The notes: a model not told the origin generated them from the letters alone. A stretch of DNA of 64,000 nt from a bacterium (GCA_024223715.1 JAAEOA010000434.1:1-64000), one strand, 5' to 3'; positions 7,673-16,247 are shown, counted from the first letter of the stretch. Translations and numbers: made by a program.

Positions 7673-9967
7673 ATGCTCAAAATACTGACACTCATTTTGA
7701 CATCCCTGCTTTTCGCAATACAAATTTTTGCCAACCCTATTGATTTGCCCATTATTGATGGTGCGGATGATGGTTTTGAGCTGGATGGTCGTGAATGGCA
7801 GTCGCATATTTCACCCCTGGTCGTTGGTCGACCAGGCGACGGTGAAATGCGTGAGGTTGGTCTGCGTTTTATTGCTACCTCACTTACCAACACCCAAAAT
7901 GTTATTTACGCCCGTCTTCGCCTGGGTGTCAGGGGGGGGGCCGTGAGTGATAGTCTGAGCCTTACCATCTCCGGGGCTCTGGAAATCAACAGTGACCCCC
8001 TGTCCAGTGATCACCGCCCGTCTATGATTCCCAGAACCACCAACCAAGCCACCATGGTTCACCACGAAACCTGGGGCGATGGGGGAGCCAACCAGCTTTT
8101 TTATTATTCTGATGACATCAGCCCCATCATCAACGAAATAATTGAACAAACAGGCTGGGGCGATGAAAATGACGCTCTGATTCTCTGTATCAAAGACAAC
8201 TCAAACTATCGCCTGGTTACCAATTACCTGAGCTTTTCCGGTCTGGTGCCAGGCCGCTGGCCAGCCACCTTACAGGTGTGTCGGAGTTTGAGCGAAACGT
8301 TCCTTGGGCATGAAATCGTGGGGCGCCCCACCGATCATTCAGCCACCATAAACTTTGCTTCCCTCATTTCTCTCGATGCCTATGTGGAATATGGTCCGGG
8401 CAATTTTTCCATGACCACAGATGTGGTTACTACCGTTGCAGGTGAACCCGTGGATATCGATTTATCTGGTTTGCCAGCCAATACTCTCTGTCAGTACCGT
8501 CTGCGCTATCGCAAGGCCGGAACTGCCGATGAATTTGATGTTGGGCTTACACGCCATTTTCAAACTCAGCGGGAACAGGGAAATGATTTTGTATTTACGA
8601 TTCAGGCTGACAGTCACATTTGGGAAAGCTGGGCTGCGGCCAACCCTGAAAACGACAACCTCAAGCTTTATATACGCATGATCGATAACGCCACTGCCGA
8701 TAATCCGGACTTCCATTTCAGCATGGGCGATTACAGCATGACCGAATACAGTAAGACTGCCCAGCACGCCCGGGACCGCTACCTGGTTCAGCGACCTTTT
8801 TTGGATCGTATGATTCACTCAGTGCCATTTTATTTGGTCATTGGCAATCATGAAGGTGAGCTGGGGTATTTCCACACCCAAGGCGATATAATGCCCACCT
8901 GGGCCGAACAGGCACGCCTGGATTTTGTACCCAATCCTTTCCCGAACGGTTTTTATTCCGGTTGTCCCGAAAATGCCGTCAACGGGGAAGATATGCGTGA
9001 AAGTTATTTCAGCTGGGAGTGGGGTGATGCCCTCTTTGTCGTGATCGATCCTTACTGGTACACCTTTGAACGCCCCTTCCATAATAATGACCCCGACAAG
9101 GGCGGCGGGTGGGCCTGGACTCTGGGATTAGAGCAGTACAACTGGCTTCATCAGGTAGTGAACGAAAGTGACCGTCGCTGGAAAATTATTTTTACCCATC
9201 ATTTGGTTGGTGGCATCGATCATGGCAACTCGGCTTATGGTCGCGGGGGTATCGAAACGGTCAAATGGAGCGTGGCTCATAATCCAACTTTTGAATGGGG
9301 CGGGGAAAATGTAGATGGTATTAATGAATTCCAACAACGCCGTCCCGAATTTACCCATGGGCCCATTCATGACCTCCTGGTAGACGCCGGTGTCTCGGTG
9401 GTTGTCACCGGACACGATCATTTTTACGCCAGGCAACAACTTGATGACCTGGTTTACATGACCATTCCACAACCTCAGGATCGTTTGTACGAATATGGCG
9501 CCATGGAGCCTGGGGGATACACGAACGGCACTTTGTTACCCAACGCCGGGCATGTTCGTTTCCACGTTTCGGCAGAAGAACTTACCATGGATTATGTCAG
9601 GGCCTTTTTGCCGGGTGAGGGGGTCAATGGCGAAGTGGCTGATAGTCACACCCTAAGTGCAAATTTGTCATCGGTGGATGCGGTTTCATTTGTGGACAGT
9701 CATTTGAGGGTCTTTCCCAACCCAGCCAGTGGAGCCATTTCCATTCATTTGACCGGTCACGATGCTCCCGCTGGCTCGTCTCAGGGTGAGCTGAAAATTC
9801 ATGATGTGGCTGGGCGTCTGGTGGCTGTTCTTCACCATGATGGTGGCGGCGCTTTTGTATGGAACCGCATGAACAGCCAAGGACAACCTGTCTCTTCGGG
9901 AGTGTACTTTGCCACCTGGAAAAATGGTGACAAACGAGTCAGTGGTCGTATGGTGATCGTTCGCTGA
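7673..9967 (+). CDS. Secreted metallophosphoesterase with C-terminal T9SS-like tail
   Basis: The 764-residue protein has a signal peptide (about 1-20), an N-terminal beta-rich region (about 25-200), a fibronectin-like segment as in purple acid phosphatases (about 210-290), and a calcineurin-like phosphoesterase domain (about 300-600). Metal-ligand motifs are visible in order: QADSH, SMGDYS, VIGNHEGE, FTHHLVGG and VVTGHDHFYAR, so the binuclear metal site is intact. The last 85 residues (VFPNPASG … SSGVYFATW … GRMVIVR) form a FlgD-Ig/type IX-like sorting domain. Start ATG 7673 has an AGGGGA ribosome site. Likely cell-surface or secreted phosphomonoesterase or phosphodiesterase; the substrate cannot be told. 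The gene is divergent from the selenoprotein, leaving a 286-bp shared promoter region. Confidence 0.85.
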   Translation: MLKILTLILTSLLFAIQIFANPIDLPIIDGADDGFELDGREWQSHISPLVVGRPGDGEMREVGLRFIATSLTNTQNVIYARLRLGVRGGAVSDSLSLTISGALEINSDPLSSDHRPSMIPRTTNQATMVHHETWGDGGANQLFYYSDDISPIINEIIEQTGWGDENDALILCIKDNSNYRLVTNYLSFSGLVPGRWPATLQVCRSLSETFLGHEIVGRPTDHSATINFASLISLDAYVEYGPGNFSMTTDVVTTVAGEPVDIDLSGLPANTLCQYRLRYRKAGTADEFDVGLTRHFQTQREQGNDFVFTIQADSHIWESWAAANPENDNLKLYIRMIDNATADNPDFHFSMGDYSMTEYSKTAQHARDRYLVQRPFLDRMIHSVPFYLVIGNHEGELGYFHTQGDIMPTWAEQARLDFVPNPFPNGFYSGCPENAVNGEDMRESYFSWEWGDALFVVIDPYWYTFERPFHNNDPDKGGGWAWTLGLEQYNWLHQVVNESDRRWKIIFTHHLVGGIDHGNSAYGRGGIETVKWSVAHNPTFEWGGENVDGINEFQQRRPEFTHGPIHDLLVDAGVSVVVTGHDHFYARQQLDDLVYMTIPQPQDRLYEYGAMEPGGYTNGTLLPNAGHVRFHVSAEELTMDYVRAFLPGEGVNGEVADSHTLSANLSSVDAVSFVDSHLRVFPNPASGAISIHLTGHDAPAGSSQGELKIHDVAGRLVAVLHHDGGGAFVWNRMNSQGQPVSSGVYFATWKNGDKRVSGRMVIVR

Positions 9968-10309
9968 TTCACTTGAAAATCTCTACCCTTTTCCACTTCC
10001 CGCTTTCAAACCGACGCCACAAGCCTAACCCCATCAACAGGTAACAAACCGCCGCGGTGTCCGGCTTGCCTTCACTAATCCGGTTGCCGGTCAAAATACT
10101 GGCCGCGGTGGTTAATCCCCAAAGGGGCTTGGGTGTATTAGACACCGGCAACCTTTTTGCTCAAAAAGATGAAACGGTTTAATCTGCATTTTCTTATCCC
10201 TTTCAAAAGGGGGACCAGGCTTAGTCCATGCTGTAGGAGAACCAGCTTTAGCTGAATGCCATCAGGTGGTCCAACTGGTTGTGGTGCGCGACATCTATAT
10301 CAAACCATC
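9968..10309. other. Intergenic stretch with a large imperfect hairpin
   Basis: No convincing gene. At 10211-10271 GGACCA and TGGTCC bracket an imperfect hairpin that contains GGAGAACCAGCTTTAGCTGA. A similar string (GGAGCTCCAGCATTAGCTGA) lies at 54056 inside another hairpin near a gene end. This may be a repeated terminator-like or REP-like element. Confidence 0.35.
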
Positions 10310-10448
10310 GGTTGTGCCCAAGAGAATGTCGCTGAGTGCTTTTTAACAAAAGTTCTCAGCAATCTTCAGCCTAAAACACATAAATCTCCATTGTTTAATC
10401 AAATCTATGGCCACAAATTGAACCAGCGACATTCTTTTAGGCACAACC
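10310..10448. mobile_element. MITE-like element, copy B (139 bp)
   Basis: Terminal inverted repeats of about 25 bp: left GGTTGTGCCCAAGAGAATGT at 10310, right (minus strand) GGTTGTGCCTAAAAGAATGT ending at 10448. Both continue CGCTG. The same end is found at 4492 and at 29820 beside a transposase relic, which is the likely source of mobility. No coding capacity. Confidence 0.65.
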
Positions 10449-10494
10449 CAATGTTTGTTATCTATTTACGGCAACAGCTCACCAACTCAAGGCT

Positions 10495-10821
10495 CTAGTC
10501 GGTTATTTGCTGGTTGACCACGGGGGAACCGCCCGCAATCTTGTCCAAATCTTCATCAGATACTTCCCGAGCGGCCTTCCCTGTACATATCGTGATTTTT
10601 ATGTCGTTCTTTTTGACGTCGGCCGAGTTTAGCGTAATTGGACAGTCGGCCTTTTCGACTGTTGTAATCGCGACATTCGTTCCATCGGGAAAGACAACCC
10701 CGTGTTCTTTGAGTGCCGGGATCGGCTCTTGGAGTAGGCGATTTCTGAATTCATCTTCTTCCCGAACCCTGGAGATTACCTTTGTCCATTCCTGTTTCTT
10801 GTTTTTAAATGCGCTTTCCAT
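10495..10821 (-). CDS. NHLP-family leader precursor peptide (putative RiPP)
   Basis: The start at 10821 is set by a strong ribosome site (AAGGAGATCATT); an upstream in-frame ATG exists without one. The 108-residue product resembles nitrile-hydratase-alpha-like leader peptides: the helical region EEDEFRNRLLQEPIPALKEH, then VVFPDGTNVAITTVE, and finally VSDEDLDKIAGG, the double-glycine processing site. The remaining core is short (SPVVNQQITD), with only Ser and Thr as possible modification sites and no Cys. Family knowledge says such leaders are cut by the C39 domain of NHLM ABC exporters, and that exporter is encoded at 18077-24431 on the same strand. A modification enzyme is not visible nearby. 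Confidence 0.8.
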   Translation of the reverse strand: MESAFKNKKQEWTKVISRVREEDEFRNRLLQEPIPALKEHGVVFPDGTNVAITTVEKADCPITLNSADVKKNDIKITICTGKAAREVSDEDLDKIAGGSPVVNQQITD

Positions 10822-10909
10822 AATGATCTCCTTCGCGTTGTTCATTGTGCTTTATTACTGTGTTTATCGAAAGCACCCAATCATGCCTCATGATTGCAGC
10901 GCCGTCGAC

Positions 10910-11533
10910 CTAAGGGAAATTGACGATCGATGAAAACGGGCCCACGTCTCCATCGAAGTTGAGGTTCACATTGAAGCCACTGCTCCTGACGTGGTATTGC
11001 TTCGAGCCTTTGTTGGGAAATGGTCCATTCATATCCACTTGCACGCCGGAAAAGGTGACTGTCTCGGTCACTACAAGCCAAAACTCCACCAACACTTGGT
11101 TGCCATCGCTGTTGACATGCACGGTAGCATCAGAGACTGCTGGCATCGAACCCTGCATGTCTGTAAGCGTTAGATCCCAGGTGGGGCTTTGGGGGTTGTA
11201 GGTAAGATTCCCATTTGTACCCCACCATTCTTGAGTGTAGTACACGGTGCACCGGCCATTCAGTAGCGGAGTTATCGTGATGGCCTGACCGTTGGGAAAG
11301 GAGCTCGACATACGCAATGTGTCGGAATCCCCAAGGTTCGTGGTCAAATTTGGCGAAGTACCCAGCGAGTAGGTGGTCGTTACATTGTCGCCCGTTGTTG
11401 GCTGAGAGTCGAGCGTCGTCTCGGCGGTCGTGCCGAGATCAATCGTGAATTCGAAGGTTACGCCCTCGACCATCTCGGCAAAACCGACAGAGAAAACCAG
11501 TGCCAAAATTACCATCATCTTATTTGATTTCAT
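10910..11533 (-). CDS. Secreted beta-rich protein of unknown function
   Basis: AAGGAGAGTACG precedes ATG 11533. The 207-residue protein has a signal peptide (MKSNKMMVILALVFSVGFAE, cleavage near residue 24) and a Thr/Ser/Asn-rich body with regularly spaced beta strands. No known domain is recognised. It sits between the two double-glycine precursor genes on the same strand, so it may belong to the same export-related gene set, but that is context only. Confidence 0.7.
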   Translation of the reverse strand: MKSNKMMVILALVFSVGFAEMVEGVTFEFTIDLGTTAETTLDSQPTTGDNVTTTYSLGTSPNLTTNLGDSDTLRMSSSFPNGQAITITPLLNGRCTVYYTQEWWGTNGNLTYNPQSPTWDLTLTDMQGSMPAVSDATVHVNSDGNQVLVEFWLVVTETVTFSGVQVDMNGPFPNKGSKQYHVRSSGFNVNLNFDGDVGPFSSIVNFP

Positions 11534-11605
11534 CGTACTCTCCTTGTTTTTGCTGTTTTGCCTTACATCACACGGATTGATTGTTGAGTACCATTTGTGG
11601 TCGAC

Positions 11606-11836
11606 TCAAAATCCAGTGTGGGTACTTCCATCATTGTGCCCGCCGCCTAGACTTTCCAATTCCTCGTCGCTCAGTTCCGACTTAACGTGCTTTATGTCTT
11701 CCCTGGAAAAATCAAAGCCACTCTCCTTTACAAATTTCATCCGGTCCTCAGGGGAAGACTTCCCGCTGCATTCCTTTCTGAAATTTTGGTCAGTTTTAAT
11801 TCTTTCTAAATATGCTTTGGCGCTTTCGATTGACAT
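11606..11836 (-). CDS. Nif11-type leader precursor peptide (putative RiPP)
   Basis: A 76-residue product. It begins MSIESAKAYLERIKTDQNFR and continues with KFVKESGFDFSREDIKHVK and SELSDEELESLGGG, the standard order of the Nif11-like leader domain ending in a glycine-rich cleavage site. The core is only HNDGSTHTGF, with no Cys. A GAAGGA ribosome site is present. Nif11 leaders are known substrates of C39-containing NHLM exporters. At least two decayed relatives lie at 4319-4487, so the family was once larger here. Confidence 0.8.
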   Translation of the reverse strand: MSIESAKAYLERIKTDQNFRKECSGKSSPEDRMKFVKESGFDFSREDIKHVKSELSDEELESLGGGHNDGSTHTGF

Positions 11837-12085
11837 TATTTTTCCTTCTCGATTTGGGTTATTGTTAACTGGTCATGGACTATTTTCGGCAAATTGAAAA
11901 CCATCTCAGGATCCAGAATAAATGAAGCGATTTCTTCCAGCAAAGAGGTACTTAAAACGGCAACCACTCGCCACCAAAAAGGCACTTGTCGGTTAGCGGT
12001 GGGCTGGCTCCTGGGCCCCAGATTTACCAGGAGATAACGACTCCTTGCCTGAGGGGATCGGTTTGGGAATCGGAGTCAGTCGGTT

Positions 12086-12487
12086 TCACTGGCGCATGAT
12101 GACATCCAACTTGTACGTCAAACCTGAATCCACGGTGATGCCTGTTTTTGTGACCGTCTGAAAGCCTTCCTGGGTATACACGGCCTTGTAAGAACCAGTA
12201 GGCAAACCCTGTAGACGATAAGTACCGTTGTAACCTGTTACGACCATCTTTTTGCCAATAAGGTTGATGCTAGTAACTTCTACACTAACCCCGGGAATAG
12301 CAGAGCCATCTGCCCGTGAAACCGTACCAATGATTTCACCACTTTGCGGTGGTGTGTCGGAGGCACCGATCGGACCAGAATCAGTTTTTTGTTTATCCCC
12401 ATTGCAGCCAACGACAAGAATCGGGATAACTAACAAAAACATTATCAGAAGAGTTTTGAAAGATTTAGTGTTCTGTACCATTCTCAT
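12086..12487 (-). CDS. Shared-leader lipoprotein with carboxypeptidase-regulatory-like domain
   Basis: Start at 12487 (ATGAGAATGG) is placed after GGAGGTC and by comparison with the copy at 17110. The 133-residue protein has a lipoprotein signal ending IPILVVGC, the conserved spacer NGDKQKTDSGPIGAS, and then one CarboxypepD_reg-like Ig-type domain (GTVSRADGSAIPGVSVEV, GYNGTYRLQGLPTGSYKAVY). The signal plus spacer are nearly identical to those at 16457-17110 and very similar to the one at 24523-25251, whereas the domains that follow are unrelated. Probably an outer-membrane or periplasmic anchored binding module. Confidence 0.75.
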   Translation of the reverse strand: MRMVQNTKSFKTLLIMFLLVIPILVVGCNGDKQKTDSGPIGASDTPPQSGEIIGTVSRADGSAIPGVSVEVTSINLIGKKMVVTGYNGTYRLQGLPTGSYKAVYTQEGFQTVTKTGITVDSGLTYKLDVIMRQ

Positions 12488-12576
12488 CATGACCTCCACA
12501 AAATTTTTAGGCTAAACCGTGTTAGACTTACTCTGCCCTCTGAAACCGTCTTAGTCAACATCTGCATCAATTTGGG
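12344..12576 (-). repeat. 233-bp duplicated leader/upstream unit, copy 1
   Basis: This stretch matches 16967-17199 without indels (constant offset 4623) and with few mismatches. It covers the lipoprotein leader codons, ribosome site, 5' region and the last codons of an upstream gene ending VAQID(T/A)D(T/V)D. A more diverged third version lies at about 25115-25340, where the upstream gene is the intact C1 peptidase. Confidence 0.75.
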
Positions 12577-12838
12577 CAACCTGGTCAAAATCGATTTCTA
12601 CCTGAGGTGGGTTGTCCTCCTGAATTTCTTAGTCGTTAGTTTTCTATGCAGACGGAATAAATGGTTGACTCAAGAGGGTGAATTGGGCTTTGGTCAGGGG
12701 GCCGTTGGGGTTCTGGCGGCCGGGTATACTGAGGGCGGACCCGGGATGTGGTAGAATGGGGATGTCTTTTGGGAATTTGGAGGAAACTATGCAGTTGTTT
12801 TTCCTTTCCCGAGTAGTTCTTAAAGGAAGGATGGAAGC
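12501..12838. other. Intergenic region with peptidase C-terminal tail relic
   Basis: On the minus strand, codons ending at 12551 read EIDFDQVAQIDADVD-stop. The last 11 residues resemble the C-terminus of the C1 peptidase at 25314 (WVAQIDTDTD). The rest holds no recognisable gene. The ribosome site for the plus-strand gene starting at 12839 is at its right end. Confidence 0.4.
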
Positions 12839-13318
12839 GTGAGATATTTTTTAATTGTACTTTTTGGCCTGACACTAACTGCGGGATCCCTAGTGACTGG
12901 TTGTAAGTTGATGCCGAAACAGAATGAAGATCCCTCAGTGCTGTTTGCATTGGTCGCCGATTCAGGGTCAATTGATGGGAATAGCCTCATGTTATACGGT
13001 GTGCCAAATGTTACTTGGTTTACCGACCGACCTTATCGCAAAGCCGGCTTCACGTTGCCGGACATTTTTTTAGCGGCGTGGGATACTGGCCATCCTTTCG
13101 CTAGTGATCCTCCCAATGCGGTATTAGCGATACCGGATTCACAGGGCATCAATGAAACGGTTATCGAATTAAAAAATGCCGAGCAGAATAACGGTGCCAT
13201 CATATTTCAGATCATAGTGATCGAGGGCGAGTTGCCGACGGGCGAATTTGGCCCGGCAACGCTGTTTGTCGACCAAATTTGTGACTGTCCGACACAAGGG
13301 TGCTATGATTGTTATTAG
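12839..13318 (+). CDS. Small lipoprotein of unknown function
   Basis: GTG start at 12839 after AAAGGAAGGATGGAAGC. The 159-residue protein starts with a lipoprotein signal (LTLTAGSLVTGC, Cys22) and ends in a Cys cluster (DQICDCPTQGCYDCY). No domain is recognised. It is the only plus-strand intact gene between the minus-strand precursor and lipoprotein genes. The N-terminal signal and codon-like composition support reality. Confidence 0.65.
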   Translation: MRYFLIVLFGLTLTAGSLVTGCKLMPKQNEDPSVLFALVADSGSIDGNSLMLYGVPNVTWFTDRPYRKAGFTLPDIFLAAWDTGHPFASDPPNAVLAIPDSQGINETVIELKNAEQNNGAIIFQIIVIEGELPTGEFGPATLFVDQICDCPTQGCYDCY

Positions 13319-13742
13319 CCTTAAAGGCATATGGGTGGCGGCTAGATTTTGAATGTCAATGGGGCTATTCAAGTCACTGGAACCATCAACACTGACCTGA
13401 CCTGTCGCTTCTGAATATCCGTCCATTATGCTTAAACTACTCCTGGTAGGGTCGGGGACTGGCGCGGTGATCCGTAGGACCTCCCTTGTCTATATCCTGA
13501 CTCATCGCGGCATCGACACTTCAAAAATTTCTAACCGCCGCAACGGTCACCCCTACCCCAGCTACCTCTGCTGGTACGATTGTCGTTTCTGGGACCTCAG
13601 ATACTCGATAATCGGTACCTACAAAGACACCCGCCCCAGTTGCCCGGGACAGGTTGCTAATTTTCAGTTTTTGCTAGGCTATGGAGTTTTGGGTATGGAC
13701 AGGGATACAGTATCTCCCTTTTTTCCCAAAATAATTAAATAA
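13319..13742. other. Gene-poor stretch with coding-like relics
   Basis: A plus-strand frame ending near 13389 reads VNGAIQVTGTINTDLTCRF-stop, and a minus-strand frame ending at 13521 reads NLSRATGAGVFVGTDYRV onward. Both look like ends of beta-rich proteins but lack starts. Between them sits the group II intron 3' fragment at 13446-13495. I cannot assign families to either relic. Confidence 0.35.
13446..13495 (-). mobile_element. Group II intron 3'-end fragment
   Basis: Read on the minus strand, AGACAAGGGAGGTCCTACGG and then CACCGCGCCAGTCCCCGACC match the last ~50 nt of the intron relic ending at 5306. Similarity stops exactly at the same …CCCTAC end, where the flanks diverge. No domain V remains, so it is an isolated 3' remnant in the opposite orientation. 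Confidence 0.6.
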
Positions 13743-14321
13743 TCAATTGTCACTGCGAACCGGCCACACGGAATAGGCGACATAATTACTGTAGTAGTAC
13801 ACGTCGCCGAATTCCATGCTCACCATCCACGCGATGGTCTCATTCCACGCGTAAGTAGTACTCGACCAGTAAAAACCGGTCTCAGCATTTGTACACTGCA
13901 CATTTGTAAAAGGATGACCCGTCGGCAGGGCCGGTTTAGAATTGCTTCTATCAATTAGGCTTGCCAGTTCATTTGCGTTCGGCAATCGCCAGTCTGTATA
14001 GGATGCGCCACTTCCATCACTGCCCAGGGTTAAATTATTCGCGAAGGTAATTGCATTTGCCCAATTCATTCTTACAGTGTTAAGATTTGCATCCTTCGCC
14101 CACATCAGTCCTGTCAAGTTGTCTGTTACTGTTTGGTCACCATTATCTGTAAAGCGTGGACTGGTGGCTACCCCTTTTTGAAGGTCTCCATCATCACCTG
14201 TCATCCATGATTTAGTCTGGCCGGTCTTTGCTACAGGTGCTGATTGTGCCCATACAACGGATGCTGATTACAATAACATTCCTGTTAATGCTGCAAGTAT
14301 TATCAATAATCCTTTTTTCAT
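13743..14321 (-). pseudogene. DUF1566 secreted protein with in-frame stop in the signal peptide
   Basis: GGAGGGTGTA precedes ATG 14321, and the frame reads MKKGLLIILAALTGMLL-stop-SASVVWAQ. This aligns with the intact paralog at 18020 (MKKRLLAGLAILTGMLLLSA). The TAA at 14270-14268 replaces a Leu codon. Beyond it the frame is open to 13743 and encodes a complete DUF1566 (Lcl C-terminal, C-type-lectin-like) domain: RFTDNGDQTVTDNLTGLMWA, WRLPNANELASL, GFYWSSTT, VWPVR. An internal start (Met at 14204) would lack the signal peptide. Either a recent pseudogene or expressed from an internal start. The last 45 residues are highly variable relative to its paralogs (see findings). Confidence 0.75.
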
Positions 14322-14541
14322 TACACCCTCCTCTAAAAAACAATGTTTTTTGAGGATAGACATTTCAAACGCCTAGTTCTCCCCTTTTGGCCAGATTTTG
14401 AAACCATTCTACTATGAAATGATATGGGTTACGATCAGAATAATTCTGTCGACCCATTTAGAGCACGGTGGATTTGCCGGAACAAGCTGGCGACCTGGAG
14501 TACTTGGTTAAGTAGGAACGCCGACATTTGGAGAAAAGACC

Positions 14542-14718
14542 TTGAAGAAGATCTATGTGGGCAACCTGCCCTTCAGCGCCAGTGAAGATGATGTCAGAAA
14601 CCTTTTCGGCCAGCATGGCACGGTTCACTCCGTAGCGCTGATCATGGACGGCCGTGCGCTTCGTGTGAACGAGGCACAGGACAAACCCTGTGGCGGCGGT
14701 GGCGGCGACCGTTGGTAG
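14542..14718 (+). CDS. Miniature RRM-type RNA-binding protein with internal deletion
   Basis: A TTG start at 14542 follows TTGGAGAAAAGACC. The 58-residue product reads LKKIYVGNLPFSASEDDVRN, then LFGQHGTVHSVALIMD, and jumps to GRALRVNEAQDKP with a GGGGGDRW tail. These are the first and last parts of a bacterial glycine-rich RRM protein, including RNP2 (IYVGNL). The RNP1 strand (K/R-G-F-G-F-V) and about 30 residues around it are missing, and the frame is preserved across the gap. It is either an in-frame deleted pseudogene or an unusually short variant. Not found by length-based gene calling. Confidence 0.6.
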   Translation: MKKIYVGNLPFSASEDDVRNLFGQHGTVHSVALIMDGRALRVNEAQDKPCGGGGGDRW

Positions 14719-14811
14719 GTTAGCTGGTAACCGGCTGTCAGCCCTTTGGTTGAACCATGGTCCAGCCTGCATCTGGATTATGGATTTGGGAAATTGCGAT
14801 CACACCCTCCC

Positions 14812-15318
14812 TTATTTCTCAACTACATTTGATACGTTTTGGTGTGACCAGTAAGCCATCATTTTTACGATTTCACCTTCCTTATTAAACTCAAACACAT
14901 CGATAATCTGCATTTTCTTCCCTCCAGAAAATGCGATGAATGCAAACGCTGCTGAATTTCCGGAGATGCGAACTTCCCCATCCAACTTAGCGCAGATCGA
15001 ATGCAGAAAAGGTCCTTTCATATAGAAATCACGGATTTTCGCGATACCCACAATCGGTGTTGATCCAAGCGGGTCAATGGCAACAGCATTATCACTGAAA
15101 AGACTAACAATCTGGTCAATATCAGCCGTATTCAATGAAGCGATATATTTTTGTACCGTTTCTACGCGCGCGGCAATTACCTTATCGTCTACGCGAGCAG
15201 ATTGTAATCGATCGGAAATCGTCGCGGCGTGCAACAGGTTCACTCCACCGAATGAACAACATAGTGTCACTAAAATCCCGATGATTGATTTATGAAAACC
15301 GGCTCGATTAATCTGCAT
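14812..15318 (-). CDS. Secreted SnoaL/NTF2-like protein
   Basis: 168 residues with a signal peptide (IIGILVTLCCSFGGVNLLHA) and then an NTF2/SnoaL-like alpha+beta fold: VQKYIASLNTADIDQIVSLF, FSDNAVAIDPLGSTPIVG, KIRDFYMKG, and a C-terminal sheet ending MMAYW. Such proteins bind or isomerise small hydrophobic ligands, but no catalytic residue pattern identifies a reaction. A GGGGGTT site precedes the start. Probably periplasmic. Neighbours give no functional hint. Confidence 0.75.
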   Translation of the reverse strand: MQINRAGFHKSIIGILVTLCCSFGGVNLLHAATISDRLQSARVDDKVIAARVETVQKYIASLNTADIDQIVSLFSDNAVAIDPLGSTPIVGIAKIRDFYMKGPFLHSICAKLDGEVRISGNSAAFAFIAFSGGKKMQIIDVFEFNKEGEIVKMMAYWSHQNVSNVVEK

Positions 15319-15498
15319 AGCTTAACCCCCTATATGGAATTGAAAATGATGCCTAGATCTATCTATTATAACAGACCTGAATAATGCGGGAGTCGTTCCA
15401 AAAAACTTTCCCGCACGCTCTGCTTCAATTGGATAATCGTTTATTCTGAATACCTCTCCCGTATGTTAGTATCCTGGCAAAGTGAAGGGAACAAGATT

Positions 15499-16191
15499 AT
15501 GACAATTGCACATTTCCTGGTAGTGAACAGCGGTGACAACGGTCCTGATGGTTTCGACGCAGACTTTCTCGAAGACGAGTGCAAGGCACTGGGAGAGCTC
15601 CCCGGTGTCGAGCGTATTGACCGTTATGATGCCGCCAATTTTGATGACCCTGGGGCCGACGGTGGTCGTGGCCCCATACTGACCATACAAACCTGTTTTA
15701 GTGACGTCGCCAGCCTCGGGCTGGGTTTGGCCTCGGTTACATTCACCCGTCTGGTCGATCTAATCCGCAGCCAGGATTCCGTTACCGTCAGTCACGATGC
15801 CCTGGAGATGATGTTCTTCCCGGTCGGGGATGAAGATGAACCCGGGGAATGGCTGGCCCCTTTATCCTATGTGGTCCGTTACCATCACCCCACGGATGAC
15901 CTGGAGGCCTTTGTCGATTTTTATATCACCCACCACCCGCAGATCGAACGTCGTTTTCCCGAGATCAGGAGTATCATGTGTTATGTGCCTGTCAAATGGG
16001 AGGATCCCACGGACATCAAGCAGGAAAACTATATGCTGGGTAACGAGGTGGTCTTCGATTCTGCCGAGGCACTGGCCGTGGCATTGGCCGCTCCAGTAAA
16101 TGTGGACATGAAAGCGGACATGGCCAATTTTCCTTCCTTTGGTCACATTACCCACTTCGCCATGAATCGGCGGCGAACCGGGCATCTCTAG
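15499..16191 (+). CDS. EthD-type dimeric alpha/beta-barrel protein
   Basis: Start chosen at ATG 15499 (MTIAHFLVVNSGDNG); an upstream ATG at 15463 gives a less conserved-looking extension. About 230 residues contain two ferredoxin-like halves. The second has VVRYHHPTDDLEAFVDFYIT and HHPQIERRFPEIRS, the signature of EthD/ABM-like barrels. These are cytoplasmic and often bind or degrade aromatic or lactone metabolites. The specific substrate is unknown. Confidence 0.65.
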   Translation: MTIAHFLVVNSGDNGPDGFDADFLEDECKALGELPGVERIDRYDAANFDDPGADGGRGPILTIQTCFSDVASLGLGLASVTFTRLVDLIRSQDSVTVSHDALEMMFFPVGDEDEPGEWLAPLSYVVRYHHPTDDLEAFVDFYITHHPQIERRFPEIRSIMCYVPVKWEDPTDIKQENYMLGNEVVFDSAEALAVALAAPVNVDMKADMANFPSFGHITHFAMNRRRTGHL

Positions 16192-16247
16192 GCGCACCTC
16201 GGCTGCACTGCCGCACGGTAGTCTCGATAGCCCGAATAATTAAATAA

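Noticed and set aside
10910-11533. Third RiPP precursor
   Set aside because: It lies between two precursors but has a normal Sec signal peptide and no GG leader.
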